Shown here: piece after piece, positions 32,262 through 41,117 of the stretch
Numbering within the stretch: the stretch's first letter is position 1
How the letters are laid out: each line of letters starts with the position of its first letter
Origin: Novosphingobium silvae
GTDB taxonomy: Bacteria; Pseudomonadota; Alphaproteobacteria; Sphingomonadales; Sphingomonadaceae
DNA: 64,000 nt
Reading direction: 5' to 3'
Assembly: GCF_009856825.1 (NCBI RefSeq)
Contig: NZ_WVTD01000012.1
Span: 1 to 64,000 of the forward strand
Translations under genes and position numbers: made by a program
The notes under the pieces: model-generated
The model's database searches: none
Told to the model about the DNA's origin: nothing
What the model saw: only the letters and a program-made list of their open reading frames with translations

Positions 32262-33896
32262 ATGATTTCTCTGCCTTTGGCAGCCCCCTTGCAGCCTCCG
32301 TCATTTGCGGTCCGGAAGCGGCAATTCGTGCGAGCCCTCTGCGACAGTACCACCGGGAATGCTCCGAGCGGCCTTGCCGCACGGTATTTCTCATTGGCGC
32401 AACAAGACGCGGCCTTCGGGACGTCCGCGATGATCGCTGACCGCTATCGGTTCGTGACGCCGGAGGAGCTGCGCTCCGCCCTTGAGCAATTCTGCACCGA
32501 CATCGGTGAAAATGATCCCGCGTCGGTTGCCCAAATGACACGTTACCGGGTCTTTGCGACCAGTCTCCAGGACTTCTGGAGCAAGAGAGAGGAGTTCTTC
32601 GCGCCGAATCCGGCCCGAGATGCAACGGGCGACGCGGCCGCTGCGTTCATGGCGGCGCAGAGCTTCGCCAGCCTGTTCGAGCATAACTCGAAAGCCGGCG
32701 GAACGCCGATCGCAGTCCCGTTGGTCGATCGTGTGATGCGGCGAGGTGCGCGGGGACTTTTCGATCTGGGCCGTGTGCAATTTGCGGAATTGGCGCAGAT
32801 CTGCGTGGATTTGTGCGACTGGTTGACCCGTAGCGGCAAATCGGAAGTGACGTTGGTCGAGGCGCCGCTCGGCAATACGGTTCCCATCGCTGTGCTTCGC
32901 GAGGTCGCTCAGGCGCGCGGCATTCGCGTCACGGTTGTCGAGTGGGGGTGCCCTCGGAATGACCGGGCTCTAAATGGACGCACCGTTCGTGAGTCCGCTG
33001 AAGACCTGGCGTCCATGCCCGTGATGAAGGCCGCGAAATTTATCCTGTTCATCGACGACGCCATAACCGGCAGCCGTTTCAACAAAATGGCGAGGGCTCT
33101 CCGCAACGCGGTCGGTGAGAGCCGTTTCGGTGCTGTGGCGATATGGGTGCGCTTCCATCCGAAGGCCGGCCGCGGGACCGGGCAAATTCGGGACCTTCGG
33201 CGGGTTCGAGACTGGGCAAAGCACCATGGCATGCCCTTTGGCGAAATCAAACTTTCTGATCTTCCGCTGTTCAGTATAGACGGCGGAACACCAGTGTTTT
33301 TCCAGTCGGCACTAGCCTGGGGAGATGCAGCCCATACGGCCGGTAAACGCAAGGCCAACATACTGTTCCTGTTCATCGATCGGCTGAAGGCGATCACACG
33401 AGAATTGGGAGCGCCCGGCAACAGTCCCGCGAGGACGACGCTGATACGGGAGGTCTGGCGTCTGGACGTCAACGGGAACCAATCCCTCATATCCGCTGTG
33501 ATCGCTGAAACGGTCAGTGTCCGGCTCATCGAGGCGCTGCCAGCGGACTTCTTTGACCAAATTCGTGATGCTGCCAAAACCGCATTCCCTCACGACTATC
33601 TGGGGCGTGCCATTGCCGGTGAGCCAGACCTGCGGAAAAGAACCGACTGGCTCGGCCGCTGCATCTACGACGCCGCCAGCCGATACATGGCCGATCATGA
33701 GGCCGTGTGGCTCAACCGTGCGGTTAATGATCTTCATAACGCAGGCTATGCGGCTGGGGTTGATAGTCCGCACCGTGACCATGATTATGGTCTCTACACG
33801 CTACCCATGGCGAAGGGGGAGGATGCCCTTCACCTTGAACTGGTCGATCTTGTTGTAAGCGCTGCTAAACAGCTGGCCCCTCGACCCTCTCCGTGA
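32262..33896 (+). CDS. large protein with phosphoribosyltransferase-like motif
   Basis: 544 aa from ATG 32262, with GGAG about 8 nt upstream. Residues about 204-280 show a Rossmann-like order: VTLVEAPLGNTVPIAVL, then RVTVVEWG, then FILFIDDAITGSRFNKM, the last resembling the PRPP-binding motif (hhhhDDxxTTG) of type I PRTases, though the second Thr is Ser. N-terminal 200 and C-terminal 200 residues are unknown and mostly helical. PRTase-like domains without nucleotide-synthesis context occur in several defence systems. No TM. The divergent partner and the membrane protein downstream suggest a multi-gene unit; function unknown. Confidence 0.65.
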   Translation: MISLPLAAPLQPPSFAVRKRQFVRALCDSTTGNAPSGLAARYFSLAQQDAAFGTSAMIADRYRFVTPEELRSALEQFCTDIGENDPASVAQMTRYRVFATSLQDFWSKREEFFAPNPARDATGDAAAAFMAAQSFASLFEHNSKAGGTPIAVPLVDRVMRRGARGLFDLGRVQFAELAQICVDLCDWLTRSGKSEVTLVEAPLGNTVPIAVLREVAQARGIRVTVVEWGCPRNDRALNGRTVRESAEDLASMPVMKAAKFILFIDDAITGSRFNKMARALRNAVGESRFGAVAIWVRFHPKAGRGTGQIRDLRRVRDWAKHHGMPFGEIKLSDLPLFSIDGGTPVFFQSALAWGDAAHTAGKRKANILFLFIDRLKAITRELGAPGNSPARTTLIREVWRLDVNGNQSLISAVIAETVSVRLIEALPADFFDQIRDAAKTAFPHDYLGRAIAGEPDLRKRTDWLGRCIYDAASRYMADHEAVWLNRAVNDLHNAGYAAGVDSPHRDHDYGLYTLPMAKGEDALHLELVDLVVSAAKQLAPRPSP

Positions 33897-34082
33897 CGGG
33901 TTAGGCTGCGCGATGGTTCATCTTGCACCCGCGTCTCTGCCGGTCTTCTGTACGAACTGAGCCTTTGCACGGTCTCTTCCGGCGGGTATTGCCACTCCCG
34001 CCCCAATGGGCAGGATATTGTGGAACTATTTCATTTCGCCTGACCGGCTTCGACGCTATTTTGCTGGCCCAGACAAGATGGG

Positions 34083-35744
34083 GTGAAGCATCTGACGCTC
34101 GACGGTTTTCTCACGGTCCTCGCACTTCTTGCGGCGCTCTATGCGGTGCTCAGCCCCGTGCAACGGATCAGGCTCTCCATGTCCTGGCGATCGCAACTGA
34201 TCCTGGCGGTCCCCGCCAGTATCGCGATACTGGCGTTCGAACTGTTCGATCTCAATCCTCCGGCTTGCCCGTCCACTCTCGGCGGCATGTGCCGCTATCT
34301 TGAACTGGGGGCCGCAGATCCGGGCGTCCCGCGCAAGTTCGCCTTTCTGATCGCTTTCGCGTGGCTGATCGGCTCGGTCTACATTCATCGTGCGGCCCGC
34401 CCGACATTGCGCAGCCTTCCAGAGCTCACGCAGCTTGCGACGAGCCTTGTCGATGAGGAACAATATGACGACGCGATCAGGCTGGTCGAGCCGCATCTTG
34501 AGCTCATCGCTGTGGCAAGCCGCCGAAGAGCGAAAATCCAGCTGGCTCATGACCGACTGAAAGACTTCGGACCCGTCGACCCGCAGTCGTTCGCAGCGTT
34601 CTCAAGGCCGCGCGGCCCGGGCCCGCACCCATATCGAGGCGAGAACCTGCCGGATTGGGCGGCGCGGCCGGTCCGCGCGCTTGCGACGTTTGTTCCGGCC
34701 CATAAGCGCGCAAAGGAAGCCGCGTCGGACATGCTTCAGCTGCTCTTCCACTCAAACAGGTTGCTCGATCACATTGTCGATCGCCGACCCCACTTCGGTG
34801 TCGCACTGGCAAGACTCGATGTTTATGGTTCGACCGAATTTGTAGAGCGCTATCTCACCCGCCTTATCGCAACACCGGCAAGCGCGCTCTATCAGGAGCT
34901 TGCCGGCAACGAAATTTCCGAAAGTCCGATCGGCTACCAGCTTCCGGAGCGCAATCGGCTGTTGCACTACCTGTTCTCCAACCCTGAGAACGCAGAGCGC
35001 CTGTCTGTCTGGAAGCCCATCGGTGACTATGTAAAGCGGCTCCTCGCCGGCGATGAACGGCAGGGCTATTGGAGCCATCTGAATGGCGATCCTGGCTGGT
35101 TCGAGCGCGAACGGACCAGCGATCCTGTTTGGAGCGCCATGTTTTTCTTCGACATCATGATAACCTCGGCCGCAAGGCACGGAATCGAGTATCATATGTG
35201 GCTCTACTATCTGCCACGCTTCGCCGGCCTGCTCGAAAATGGCTATGATTCCGATGGTAGCGGCATCGACAAGGAGGCAGAGTTCCCCACCCGTGCAGCG
35301 CGGCTGCTGTATGAGCTTTTCGGCTTCCTTACATCATGGACGACTCTCTATGATCGGCTGCCCGAAGGCTCGAAGCTACGGCTCATGCCAGACCGACATG
35401 ATCGGGGCAGCGCGATCCCGCATTCTGCGGCTATCGCGCTCGGCGAAACGCTTGCGATCGTTATGGCCTCCGAGCGGATCGATGACGGTGTCATTCAGAC
35501 CCTTCACGACGTTGCACTTCGCGCAATTCGGGAAATCCACGATGATGGGATGCGGGGGTATGTGACAGAGGCGATCTTGCGCGGCGGCGAAAACAAGTTC
35601 TCCGCGCCGCATCTTGACCGGTTGGCCGATCGCTTCATCCGCATCGACGCTTACGATCAGCACGAGATGGCCAGTTATGCCGATGCTCTCAATGCCCGTC
35701 TCGCCGATACCCCGCGTCCGCGAAGCCAGCGCGCCCCTTTTTAG
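34083..35744 (+). CDS. membrane-anchored hypothetical protein
   Basis: 553 aa from GTG 34083. Three N-terminal hydrophobic segments (about 7-25, 37-55 and 85-102), a short tetratricopeptide-like helix pair (EEQYDDAIRLVEPHLELIAVAS), then a long helical cytosolic domain of about 430 residues without recognisable motif. An amphipathic Pro/Arg stretch (PRGPGPHPYRG) lies near 175. Membrane anchor plus large helical domain is the layout of many effector proteins, but nothing specific is recognised. It starts 187 nt after the PRTase-like gene on the same strand. Confidence 0.6.
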   Translation: MKHLTLDGFLTVLALLAALYAVLSPVQRIRLSMSWRSQLILAVPASIAILAFELFDLNPPACPSTLGGMCRYLELGAADPGVPRKFAFLIAFAWLIGSVYIHRAARPTLRSLPELTQLATSLVDEEQYDDAIRLVEPHLELIAVASRRRAKIQLAHDRLKDFGPVDPQSFAAFSRPRGPGPHPYRGENLPDWAARPVRALATFVPAHKRAKEAASDMLQLLFHSNRLLDHIVDRRPHFGVALARLDVYGSTEFVERYLTRLIATPASALYQELAGNEISESPIGYQLPERNRLLHYLFSNPENAERLSVWKPIGDYVKRLLAGDERQGYWSHLNGDPGWFERERTSDPVWSAMFFFDIMITSAARHGIEYHMWLYYLPRFAGLLENGYDSDGSGIDKEAEFPTRAARLLYELFGFLTSWTTLYDRLPEGSKLRLMPDRHDRGSAIPHSAAIALGETLAIVMASERIDDGVIQTLHDVALRAIREIHDDGMRGYVTEAILRGGENKFSAPHLDRLADRFIRIDAYDQHEMASYADALNARLADTPRPRSQRAPF

Positions 35745-35825
35745 GCTGCCACGCGAACAATTGAGTATCGGATAGTCCTGCGCACGGCATGTGTTTGCGC
35801 TACAGAGCGTGGATGGGCAGGGCCG

Positions 35826-36446
35826 TCACGAAAGGCTCATTTCACGTCGTGCCTGGCGGATTATCTGCCATCCTCCGGATACGCCAAGGCCTGCCAGTAT
35901 TACGGCGACTCCCACGTCGGGCCAAGCAGTGCCCGTTCCAAAGACGCCCCAGGCTGCGGCGACCACCGCCACATTGCCGATTGCATCGTTCCGGGAGCAG
36001 ATCCAGACCGAGCGTCGATTGGCATCGCCCGTCCGGTGCCGCCACAGGATGACTGCACATATCAGGTTGGCAAGCAGCGCAAGGACGCCGACGCCCCCCA
36101 TGGTCCCGGCGGCCGGAAGCGTGCCGCGGGTTGCCATCCAAAGCGTGTTTCCAATTACCCACAAGCCAAGCAGCAGAAGCGTAGTGCCCTTGGCGAGGGC
36201 AGCACGGGATCGCCAATAAAGAGCAAGGCCAGCGACGCCAAGGCTGATCGCATAATTGGCAGTATCGCCAAGAAAATCGAGGGCATCGGCCTTAAGGGAG
36301 GCAGAGCCGGCACTTACCCCCGCAACGATCTCGATGCAGAACATTCCGCCATTGATCGCAAGGGCTACCCAAAGCACGCGGCGCCAACTCGCGTCTTCGA
36401 TCTTGAAAGAGTTATCCTGCGACGCGCCGCAGCAACCACCTGCCAT
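35826..36446 (-). CDS. CDF-type cation efflux transporter
   Basis: 206 aa from ATG 36446 (MAGGCCGASQDN). Six TM helices; TM2 carries SLKADALDFLGDTANYA and TM5 NDAIGNVAVVAAA, the paired acidic metal site of the cation diffusion facilitator family. The Cys pair near the N-terminus (GGCCG) may bind metal. Shorter than CzcD because the C-terminal cytoplasmic domain is missing, as in the small MerR-linked CDFs of proteobacteria. Divergent from the MerR gene around a perfect operator, so likely induced by Cd/Zn/Pb-type ions. Confidence 0.85.
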   Translation of the reverse strand: MAGGCCGASQDNSFKIEDASWRRVLWVALAINGGMFCIEIVAGVSAGSASLKADALDFLGDTANYAISLGVAGLALYWRSRAALAKGTTLLLLGLWVIGNTLWMATRGTLPAAGTMGGVGVLALLANLICAVILWRHRTGDANRRSVWICSRNDAIGNVAVVAAAWGVFGTGTAWPDVGVAVILAGLGVSGGWQIIRQARREMSLS

Positions 36447-36483
36447 TTGCCATCTCCAAACCGAAGAATGGCACCCCATATAA

Positions 36484-36504
36484 ACCCTGTAGGCACTACA
36501 GGGT
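36484..36504. promoter_or_regulatory. MerR-family operator (CadR/PbrR type)
   Basis: Perfect inverted repeat ACCCTGTAG-GCA-CTACAGGGT between the CDF and merR-like genes, 9-bp arms and 3-nt centre, closely matching the ACCCTATAG...CTACAGGGT operators of CadR/PbrR/ZntR. Starts 7 nt before the regulator ATG. Confidence 0.88.
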
Positions 36505-36511
36505 CAAGACT

Positions 36512-36913
36512 ATGGCATTCACAATCGGCGAGATCGGTAAAGCGACAAGGACGAACATCGAGACCGTTCGCTACTATGAGCGCATAGGCCTGCTGGCGAG
36601 GCCAAATCGCGGCGCGAACAATTATCGCAGTTATGGCCAGGACGCGCTTGACCGCCTTTCTTTCATTCGCCGATCCCGCGATCTGGGATTTTCGCTTGAA
36701 CAGGTTCGGGCGCTTCTCGGCCTATCCGACGATCGGACCCACGATTGTGCGGAGGTTGACAGGATTTCCAAGGCGCATCTGGTTGAGGTCGAACGTAAGA
36801 TTGAAGATCTCACGGTGCTAGGACGGGAACTGAGGGCGGTGATCGACTCCTGCGATGGGGGCATAGTCGCTCATTGCCGGATCATCGAAGCACTCGCCCC
36901 TCCGGAACGTTGA
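36512..36913 (+). CDS. MerR-family heavy-metal regulator (CadR/PbrR/ZntR-like)
   Basis: 133 aa. Winged-helix HTH at the N-terminus (FTIGEIGKATRTNIETVRYYERIGLL), dimerisation helix, and metal-site Cys79 (DDRTHDCAEVD), Cys114 and Cys122 (CDGGIVAHC): this Cys triad is that of CadR/PbrR/ZntR for Cd, Pb or Zn. It distorts the operator at 36484 to activate the divergent CDF gene and its own promoter. Complete and of normal length. Confidence 0.9.
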   Translation: MAFTIGEIGKATRTNIETVRYYERIGLLARPNRGANNYRSYGQDALDRLSFIRRSRDLGFSLEQVRALLGLSDDRTHDCAEVDRISKAHLVEVERKIEDLTVLGRELRAVIDSCDGGIVAHCRIIEALAPPER

Positions 36914-37063
36914 TAGGGTTCGCTCATCTGTGGCTGCTCTGCCGACTGCTAGCGCGTTGCCCCCGGGGGCGCCGACGACCAGTCGCCTGACGATGCCCTC
37001 TTTGAGCACGATGCATTGCCACTGCTGCAGGTGTGCAGCCATCTCTGATTCTTATCCTGGACA

Positions 37064-37993
37064 TCAGTTCTTTGCAGAACCGTTGGCTGATGTGGGGGGA
37101 CTGGCGGGTTCAGGATCTCTGGATGCTACTCCGCGCAACCAGGAAGTGAACGATGAGATGGCAGCATGTGACTGCGCATTAGCCTGCGAAACGAGAAAAA
37201 ATCCGCTATCCGCTGCGAGACTGGTACCGAACAATTGCAGTAGTCGGCCCGATGCAATGTCATCCTCGACGTATAAAGATCCGGCCAAAGTCAGCCCCTG
37301 ACCAGCGATCGCCGCTTCGACCGCGAGCGCGGTTTGATTGAATCGTATCGCTTTCTGGTTTGGAGTGGGCTTAAGGCTTGGAATATTCTCCAGAAAGCGT
37401 GGCCACAGATTGTGGGCATCATGCAGTAGCGGGTAATGTTCAAAGTTCGCTACGACTTCAGGATGCCCGAACTTTTCAATGAGAAGCGGGCTGCCTACCG
37501 CGACTATCACGTGGGGTAGCAGCAGATCGGCTGTGACATCAGGTCCGAAGGGTGGTCTTCCGAGACGAACTGCGACATCCACTCCGTCAGCCTGAAAGTC
37601 GGAAATGCGGTCTGTGGCCACGATCCTTACATCGATATCGGGATAGGCGTCTGTAAAATCGGCAAGCCTTGGAATTAGCCACTTTGATGCGAAAGTGGGC
37701 GTAACGCTAATGGTGACGTGACGGCGACCGGGACGCAGTAGTGACGTAGCTTCCTGAATGATGTCGAAGGCCCGTCGAATGTTGGGTTGATAGCCCCGCC
37801 CGGCCTCGGTCAACGCAAGCCCGCGCGGATGACGTTCGAACAGGGAGATACCCAATTCTGCTTCCAGCCCGCGTATCTGCTGTGCGACCGCTCCTTGAGT
37901 AACGCCCAGCTCCTCGGCGGCCAGCCTGAAGTTCAAATGACGTGCCGCAGCGTCAAATGCGCGCAGCGCATTGAAAGGGGGAAGGCGTCTCAT
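37064..37993 (-). CDS. LysR-type transcriptional regulator (GcvA-like)
   Basis: 309 aa. HTH at residues 20-45 (FRLAAEELGVTQGAVAQQI) after PPFNALRAFDAAARH, as in GcvA/AmpR type regulators, then a periplasmic-binding-like effector domain (HVTISVTPTFASKWLIPRL). Divergent from the SDR gene across a 123-nt gap holding a palindrome near its own start. Presumably controls the SDR and flavodoxin-RidA genes; the effector ligand is unknown. Confidence 0.9.
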   Translation of the reverse strand: MRRLPPFNALRAFDAAARHLNFRLAAEELGVTQGAVAQQIRGLEAELGISLFERHPRGLALTEAGRGYQPNIRRAFDIIQEATSLLRPGRRHVTISVTPTFASKWLIPRLADFTDAYPDIDVRIVATDRISDFQADGVDVAVRLGRPPFGPDVTADLLLPHVIVAVGSPLLIEKFGHPEVVANFEHYPLLHDAHNLWPRFLENIPSLKPTPNQKAIRFNQTALAVEAAIAGQGLTLAGSLYVEDDIASGRLLQLFGTSLAADSGFFLVSQANAQSHAAISSFTSWLRGVASRDPEPASPPTSANGSAKN

Positions 37994-38002
37994 TTTCTTA
38001 CT

Positions 38003-38015
38003 GTAGAATTTCTAC
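38003..38015. promoter_or_regulatory. palindromic LysR operator candidate
   Basis: GTAGAA-T-TTCTAC lies 10 nt upstream of the LysR start and 100 nt upstream of the SDR start, in the divergent promoter region. Compatible with a LysR box; the partial repeat CTGTAGAAAAGG overlaps the SDR start (38117). Confidence 0.5.
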
Positions 38016-38116
38016 ACTCTGAAGGGAAGCGAACTGGTTCGTGATGCTCGTTCATACCCGATAAGGAAAAGCCCTCTCGAGCGCTGGTCGCGTTTTGGCT
38101 ATGGCAGGAGGTTTGA

Positions 38117-38821
38117 GTGACTGTAGAAAAGGTGGCGGTTGTGACCGCCGGTGGTAGCGGCATTGGCGCAGCAGCAGCCCGGCGGTTCTCGCGGGACGGG
38201 TACAAGGTCGCCATTCTCTCGTCTTCGGGAAAGGGTGAGGCACTTGCAAATGAACTCGGAGGCTTCGGTCTCACAGGCTCGAACCAGTCGCCTGCTGACA
38301 TAAAGAAGCTGATCGATGGGGCCGTCGACCGCTGGGGGCGGATCGATGCTCTCGTCAATTCGGCTGGGCATGGTCCCAGGGGGCCTGTGCTCGAACTAAC
38401 CGATGAGGATTGGCATCAAGGCTTGGAAACCTACTTGCTGAACGCGCTCCGACCGACCCGCCTGGTCGTGCCGATAATGCAGCGCCAGAAGGGCGGGGCA
38501 ATCATCAACATCTCGTCTGCCTGGGCCTTCGAGCCGACTCCGCAGTTCCCGACATCAAATGTCTTCCGGGCCGGGCTCGCCTCACTCGTGAAGATCATTG
38601 CTGACACCTATGCGTCCGATAACATCCGGGTAAATAATGTCCTGCCCGGCTGGATCGACAGCCTGCCTGAGACAGCCGAGCGCCGCGAGAACGTGCCGCT
38701 CGGTCGCTACGGCACACCCGAGGAAATCGCCGCCACCATCGCTTTCCTGGCGTCCGAGGGCGGCGGGTATATCACTGGCCAGAACATCCGGGTCGATGGC
38801 GGCCTGATCCATTCGGTCTGA
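38117..38821 (+). CDS. SDR-family oxidoreductase
   Basis: 234 aa from GTG 38117. Rossmann glycine motif TAGGSGIGAAAARRFSRDGY at 10-29 and C-terminal GGYITGQNIRVDGG fit short-chain dehydrogenases. The catalytic Tyr-x3-Lys is replaced: the expected YxxSK position reads FPTSNVFRAG, so Tyr and Lys seem absent, although the Ser of NISSAW is kept. It may be an atypical or inactive SDR. Stop and next start are 3 nt apart, so it is co-transcribed with the flavodoxin-RidA gene. Confidence 0.85.
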   Translation: MTVEKVAVVTAGGSGIGAAAARRFSRDGYKVAILSSSGKGEALANELGGFGLTGSNQSPADIKKLIDGAVDRWGRIDALVNSAGHGPRGPVLELTDEDWHQGLETYLLNALRPTRLVVPIMQRQKGGAIINISSAWAFEPTPQFPTSNVFRAGLASLVKIIADTYASDNIRVNNVLPGWIDSLPETAERRENVPLGRYGTPEEIAATIAFLASEGGGYITGQNIRVDGGLIHSV

Positions 38822-38824
38822 GCC

Positions 38825-39997
38825 ATGAACATGAAAAAACTGACGCAACTGGCGGCCATCCTTCTGGCCGCCTTCTCGGGACCGACCGCCATGGCGCAAG
38901 TCGCACACACCAAACCGCAGGTGCTGGTTCTTATCTATTCGGATACCGGCGGGACCTATGCTCTTGCGCGAGAAGTCGCTGCGGGGATCACTGGAGACGG
39001 ATCGGTCGATGCGACGATCAAGCAGGTCAAGGGCTCGCCAAAATCCGATCTAAAGGATGTGCCTGTGGCAACCGTGGCGGAGCTCGCCCGCTATGACGGG
39101 ATTGCCTTCGGCTCTCCGGTCTATTTCGGCAATATCAGCACGCCGATGAGCGAATTTCTTTCCCAGACCGGCGATCTGTGGTCGGCGCACGCGCTCGAGG
39201 GCAAGCCTGCTACCGTGTTCATGTCGGCCGGTAGCGGAGCGGGCAAAGAGCTGGCTTTCCAGTCGTTCTGGGGAAGCCTTGCGGTTCATGGGATGCTGTT
39301 GATGCCCAATGGTATTCGCGGGGTCGAAGGGCTCGACAAGACTGTACCGCAGGGCAATTCGGTGCTGGGTGCATCCACCCTCGCGTCGCTCAAGAATGTG
39401 GAGCGACCAACTCTGGGTGAGCGTCAGATAGCGCGCGACCAGGGCCGGGCCTTCGCACGCGTTGTATCGGCCTTGAGAGGCGCCCTTCCGGCATCCTCCT
39501 CGGAGGTGGCGGCTGTGACTGAGGTTCCAAAGGCTGCCATCACAATCCGCGAGGCGCTCGCTCGAATGGGTCTGGCTTTGCCGCCGCTGCCCAAACCTGC
39601 TGGTAACTATTCCCCGTTCGTGCGCACCGGAAACCTGGTCTTCATCAACCAATATGCCCTCAAGGACGGCAAAATCCTCCATCCGGGAAAGATCGGCGTG
39701 GATGTGACCGACGCGCAGGCAAAGGAGTCCGTGCAGGCGACGATGCTGAACGTTTTATCCGTGCTCAACGAGGCGGTCGGCGGGGACCTCGGTCGCGTGA
39801 AGCAAGCGGTGCAATTGACAGGGGTGTTCAACACGATCGACACCTATGCCGATCACGCCCGCTTGATGAACACCGCTTCTGATCTCGCGGCCGATCTCCT
39901 TGGTGAACGTGGGCACCATGCTCGGATGACGCTGGGCGCAAATTCAGTACCCGGTCAATCCCCGGTCGAAATCCAGGCGATCTTCGAGGTCGAGTAA
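38825..39997 (+). CDS. secreted flavodoxin/WrbA-like and RidA-like fusion protein
   Basis: 390 aa. Signal peptide to about AMAQ (residue 25). Flavodoxin-like domain about 32-215: VLVLIYSDTGGTYALAREV (FMN phosphate loop), GIAFGSPVYFGNISTPM and FMSAGSGAGKE, similar to NAD(P)H:quinone oxidoreductase WrbA. Second domain about 250-390: LPPLPKPAGNYSPFVRTGNLVF...GDLGRVKQAVQLTGVFNT...HARMTLGANSVPGQSPVEI, a RidA/YjgF subfamily pattern. A joint architecture of a quinone reductase with a RidA enamine/imine-deaminase domain, plus a signal peptide, is unusual. Exported reductase and detoxification of reactive intermediates is inference. Confidence 0.8.
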   Translation: MNMKKLTQLAAILLAAFSGPTAMAQVAHTKPQVLVLIYSDTGGTYALAREVAAGITGDGSVDATIKQVKGSPKSDLKDVPVATVAELARYDGIAFGSPVYFGNISTPMSEFLSQTGDLWSAHALEGKPATVFMSAGSGAGKELAFQSFWGSLAVHGMLLMPNGIRGVEGLDKTVPQGNSVLGASTLASLKNVERPTLGERQIARDQGRAFARVVSALRGALPASSSEVAAVTEVPKAAITIREALARMGLALPPLPKPAGNYSPFVRTGNLVFINQYALKDGKILHPGKIGVDVTDAQAKESVQATMLNVLSVLNEAVGGDLGRVKQAVQLTGVFNTIDTYADHARLMNTASDLAADLLGERGHHARMTLGANSVPGQSPVEIQAIFEVE

Positions 39998-40058
39998 GTC
40001 AGCGGTGCGCCGCGATCAACTCCGCGGACCGCGGCGGGCGGGATGAAAGTGAGAAAGC

Positions 40059-40976
40059 ATGAACGCGCGTAAGGCCATCGACGGCAAAGCCTTGATCTAC
40101 ATGATTGGCCTGTGCGCTATCTGGGGCATGCAGCAAACGGCAGTAAAACTGGCAGCGCCCGCTATGCCTGAAATCCTTCAGGTCGCTTTGCGCTCCGGAG
40201 TGGCGTTGGTGGTCATTGCCGGAATCGCTGCCGTAAGGCGTGAGACCGGCTGGTTCTTCAAGGGAACCTGGAAAGCTGGCTTGGTCATAGGTCTGCTCTT
40301 TGGCCTGGAATATTTCCTCGTCACGCAGGGACTGCGTTTTACGACCGCCTCACATATCTCAATCTTCTTATACACATCGCCCATATTTGCGGCGCTCGGT
40401 CTCCACATGCGGCTACCCGAAGAGAGGCTTGATGCTGCTCAATGGGTCGGAATTGCCGTAGCCTTCCTGGGGATCGTCTTCGCATTTGCCGGTCGTGCGG
40501 GCGGCGTCAGGATAGATACCGGGTTGATCGGTGACGCTCTGGGGATAGCCGCAGGTGCAGCATGGGGACTGACCACCATAGCTCTGCGGCTCTCAGCATT
40601 ATCCAACGCCCCTACGACCATCACAGTCAGCTATCAGCTGGCGGGAGCTTTTTTCTTGTTGACGATACTCTCATTCGTGCTGGGGCAGGTCAGTTTGACA
40701 GCTACACCAATATTGATAGCCAGTATGGCGTTTCAGATAATCATGGTCGGCCTTTTGAGCTTTCTACTATGGTTCTCCCTGTTGCGCAGATATCTTGCAT
40801 CGCAGCTTGGGGTATTGTCGTTCATGACGCCGATCTTCGGCATTACGTTTGGGGCGCTGATCCTGAATGACCCGTTGGATGGGGGATTTATTGCTGGCGC
40901 GGTACTTGTCTTGACAGGAATTTTCTTGGTCGGCGGACGCGATCTTTTTCGGAAGACTTCTGCAGCAACACCCTGA
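40059..40976 (+). CDS. DMT-superfamily (EamA) transporter
   Basis: 305 aa, about 10 TM helices in two EamA repeats (AIWGMQQTAVKLAAP, LDAAQWVGIAVAFLGIVFAF; LGVLSFMTPIFGITFGALIL). Probably exports a small metabolite across the inner membrane. It follows the fusion gene by 61 nt with AAGTGAGAAAG as weak ribosome-binding sequence, likely in the same transcription unit. Substrate unknown. Confidence 0.85.
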   Translation: MNARKAIDGKALIYMIGLCAIWGMQQTAVKLAAPAMPEILQVALRSGVALVVIAGIAAVRRETGWFFKGTWKAGLVIGLLFGLEYFLVTQGLRFTTASHISIFLYTSPIFAALGLHMRLPEERLDAAQWVGIAVAFLGIVFAFAGRAGGVRIDTGLIGDALGIAAGAAWGLTTIALRLSALSNAPTTITVSYQLAGAFFLLTILSFVLGQVSLTATPILIASMAFQIIMVGLLSFLLWFSLLRRYLASQLGVLSFMTPIFGITFGALILNDPLDGGFIAGAVLVLTGIFLVGGRDLFRKTSAATP

Positions 40977-41064
40977 ATATCAGGAAAGCATAAGGGGCCT
41001 CGACTTAGCCGTTCTCGAGGGAAGATCCTTTTACGCGATCTTTTGGGCCCTTATCTAACGGATG

Positions 41065-41097
41065 GGAGGCGGCTTTTGACGCTCGCAAGCCGCCTCC
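41065..41097. terminator. bidirectional terminator between convergent genes
   Basis: Perfect 11-bp stem GGAGGCGGCTT / AAGCCGCCTCC with an 11-nt loop between the DMT gene (+) and the aldehyde dehydrogenase gene (-). A second weaker repeat (AAGATC...GATCTT, about 41023-41044) precedes it. Confidence 0.75.
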
Positions 41098-41117
41098 TAC
41101 CTTCCCAGTGTCGAAAT

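Noticed and set aside
36914..37063. Possible insertion-sequence remnant between merR and lysR genes
   Set aside because: No transposase fragment or terminal inverted repeats could be identified.
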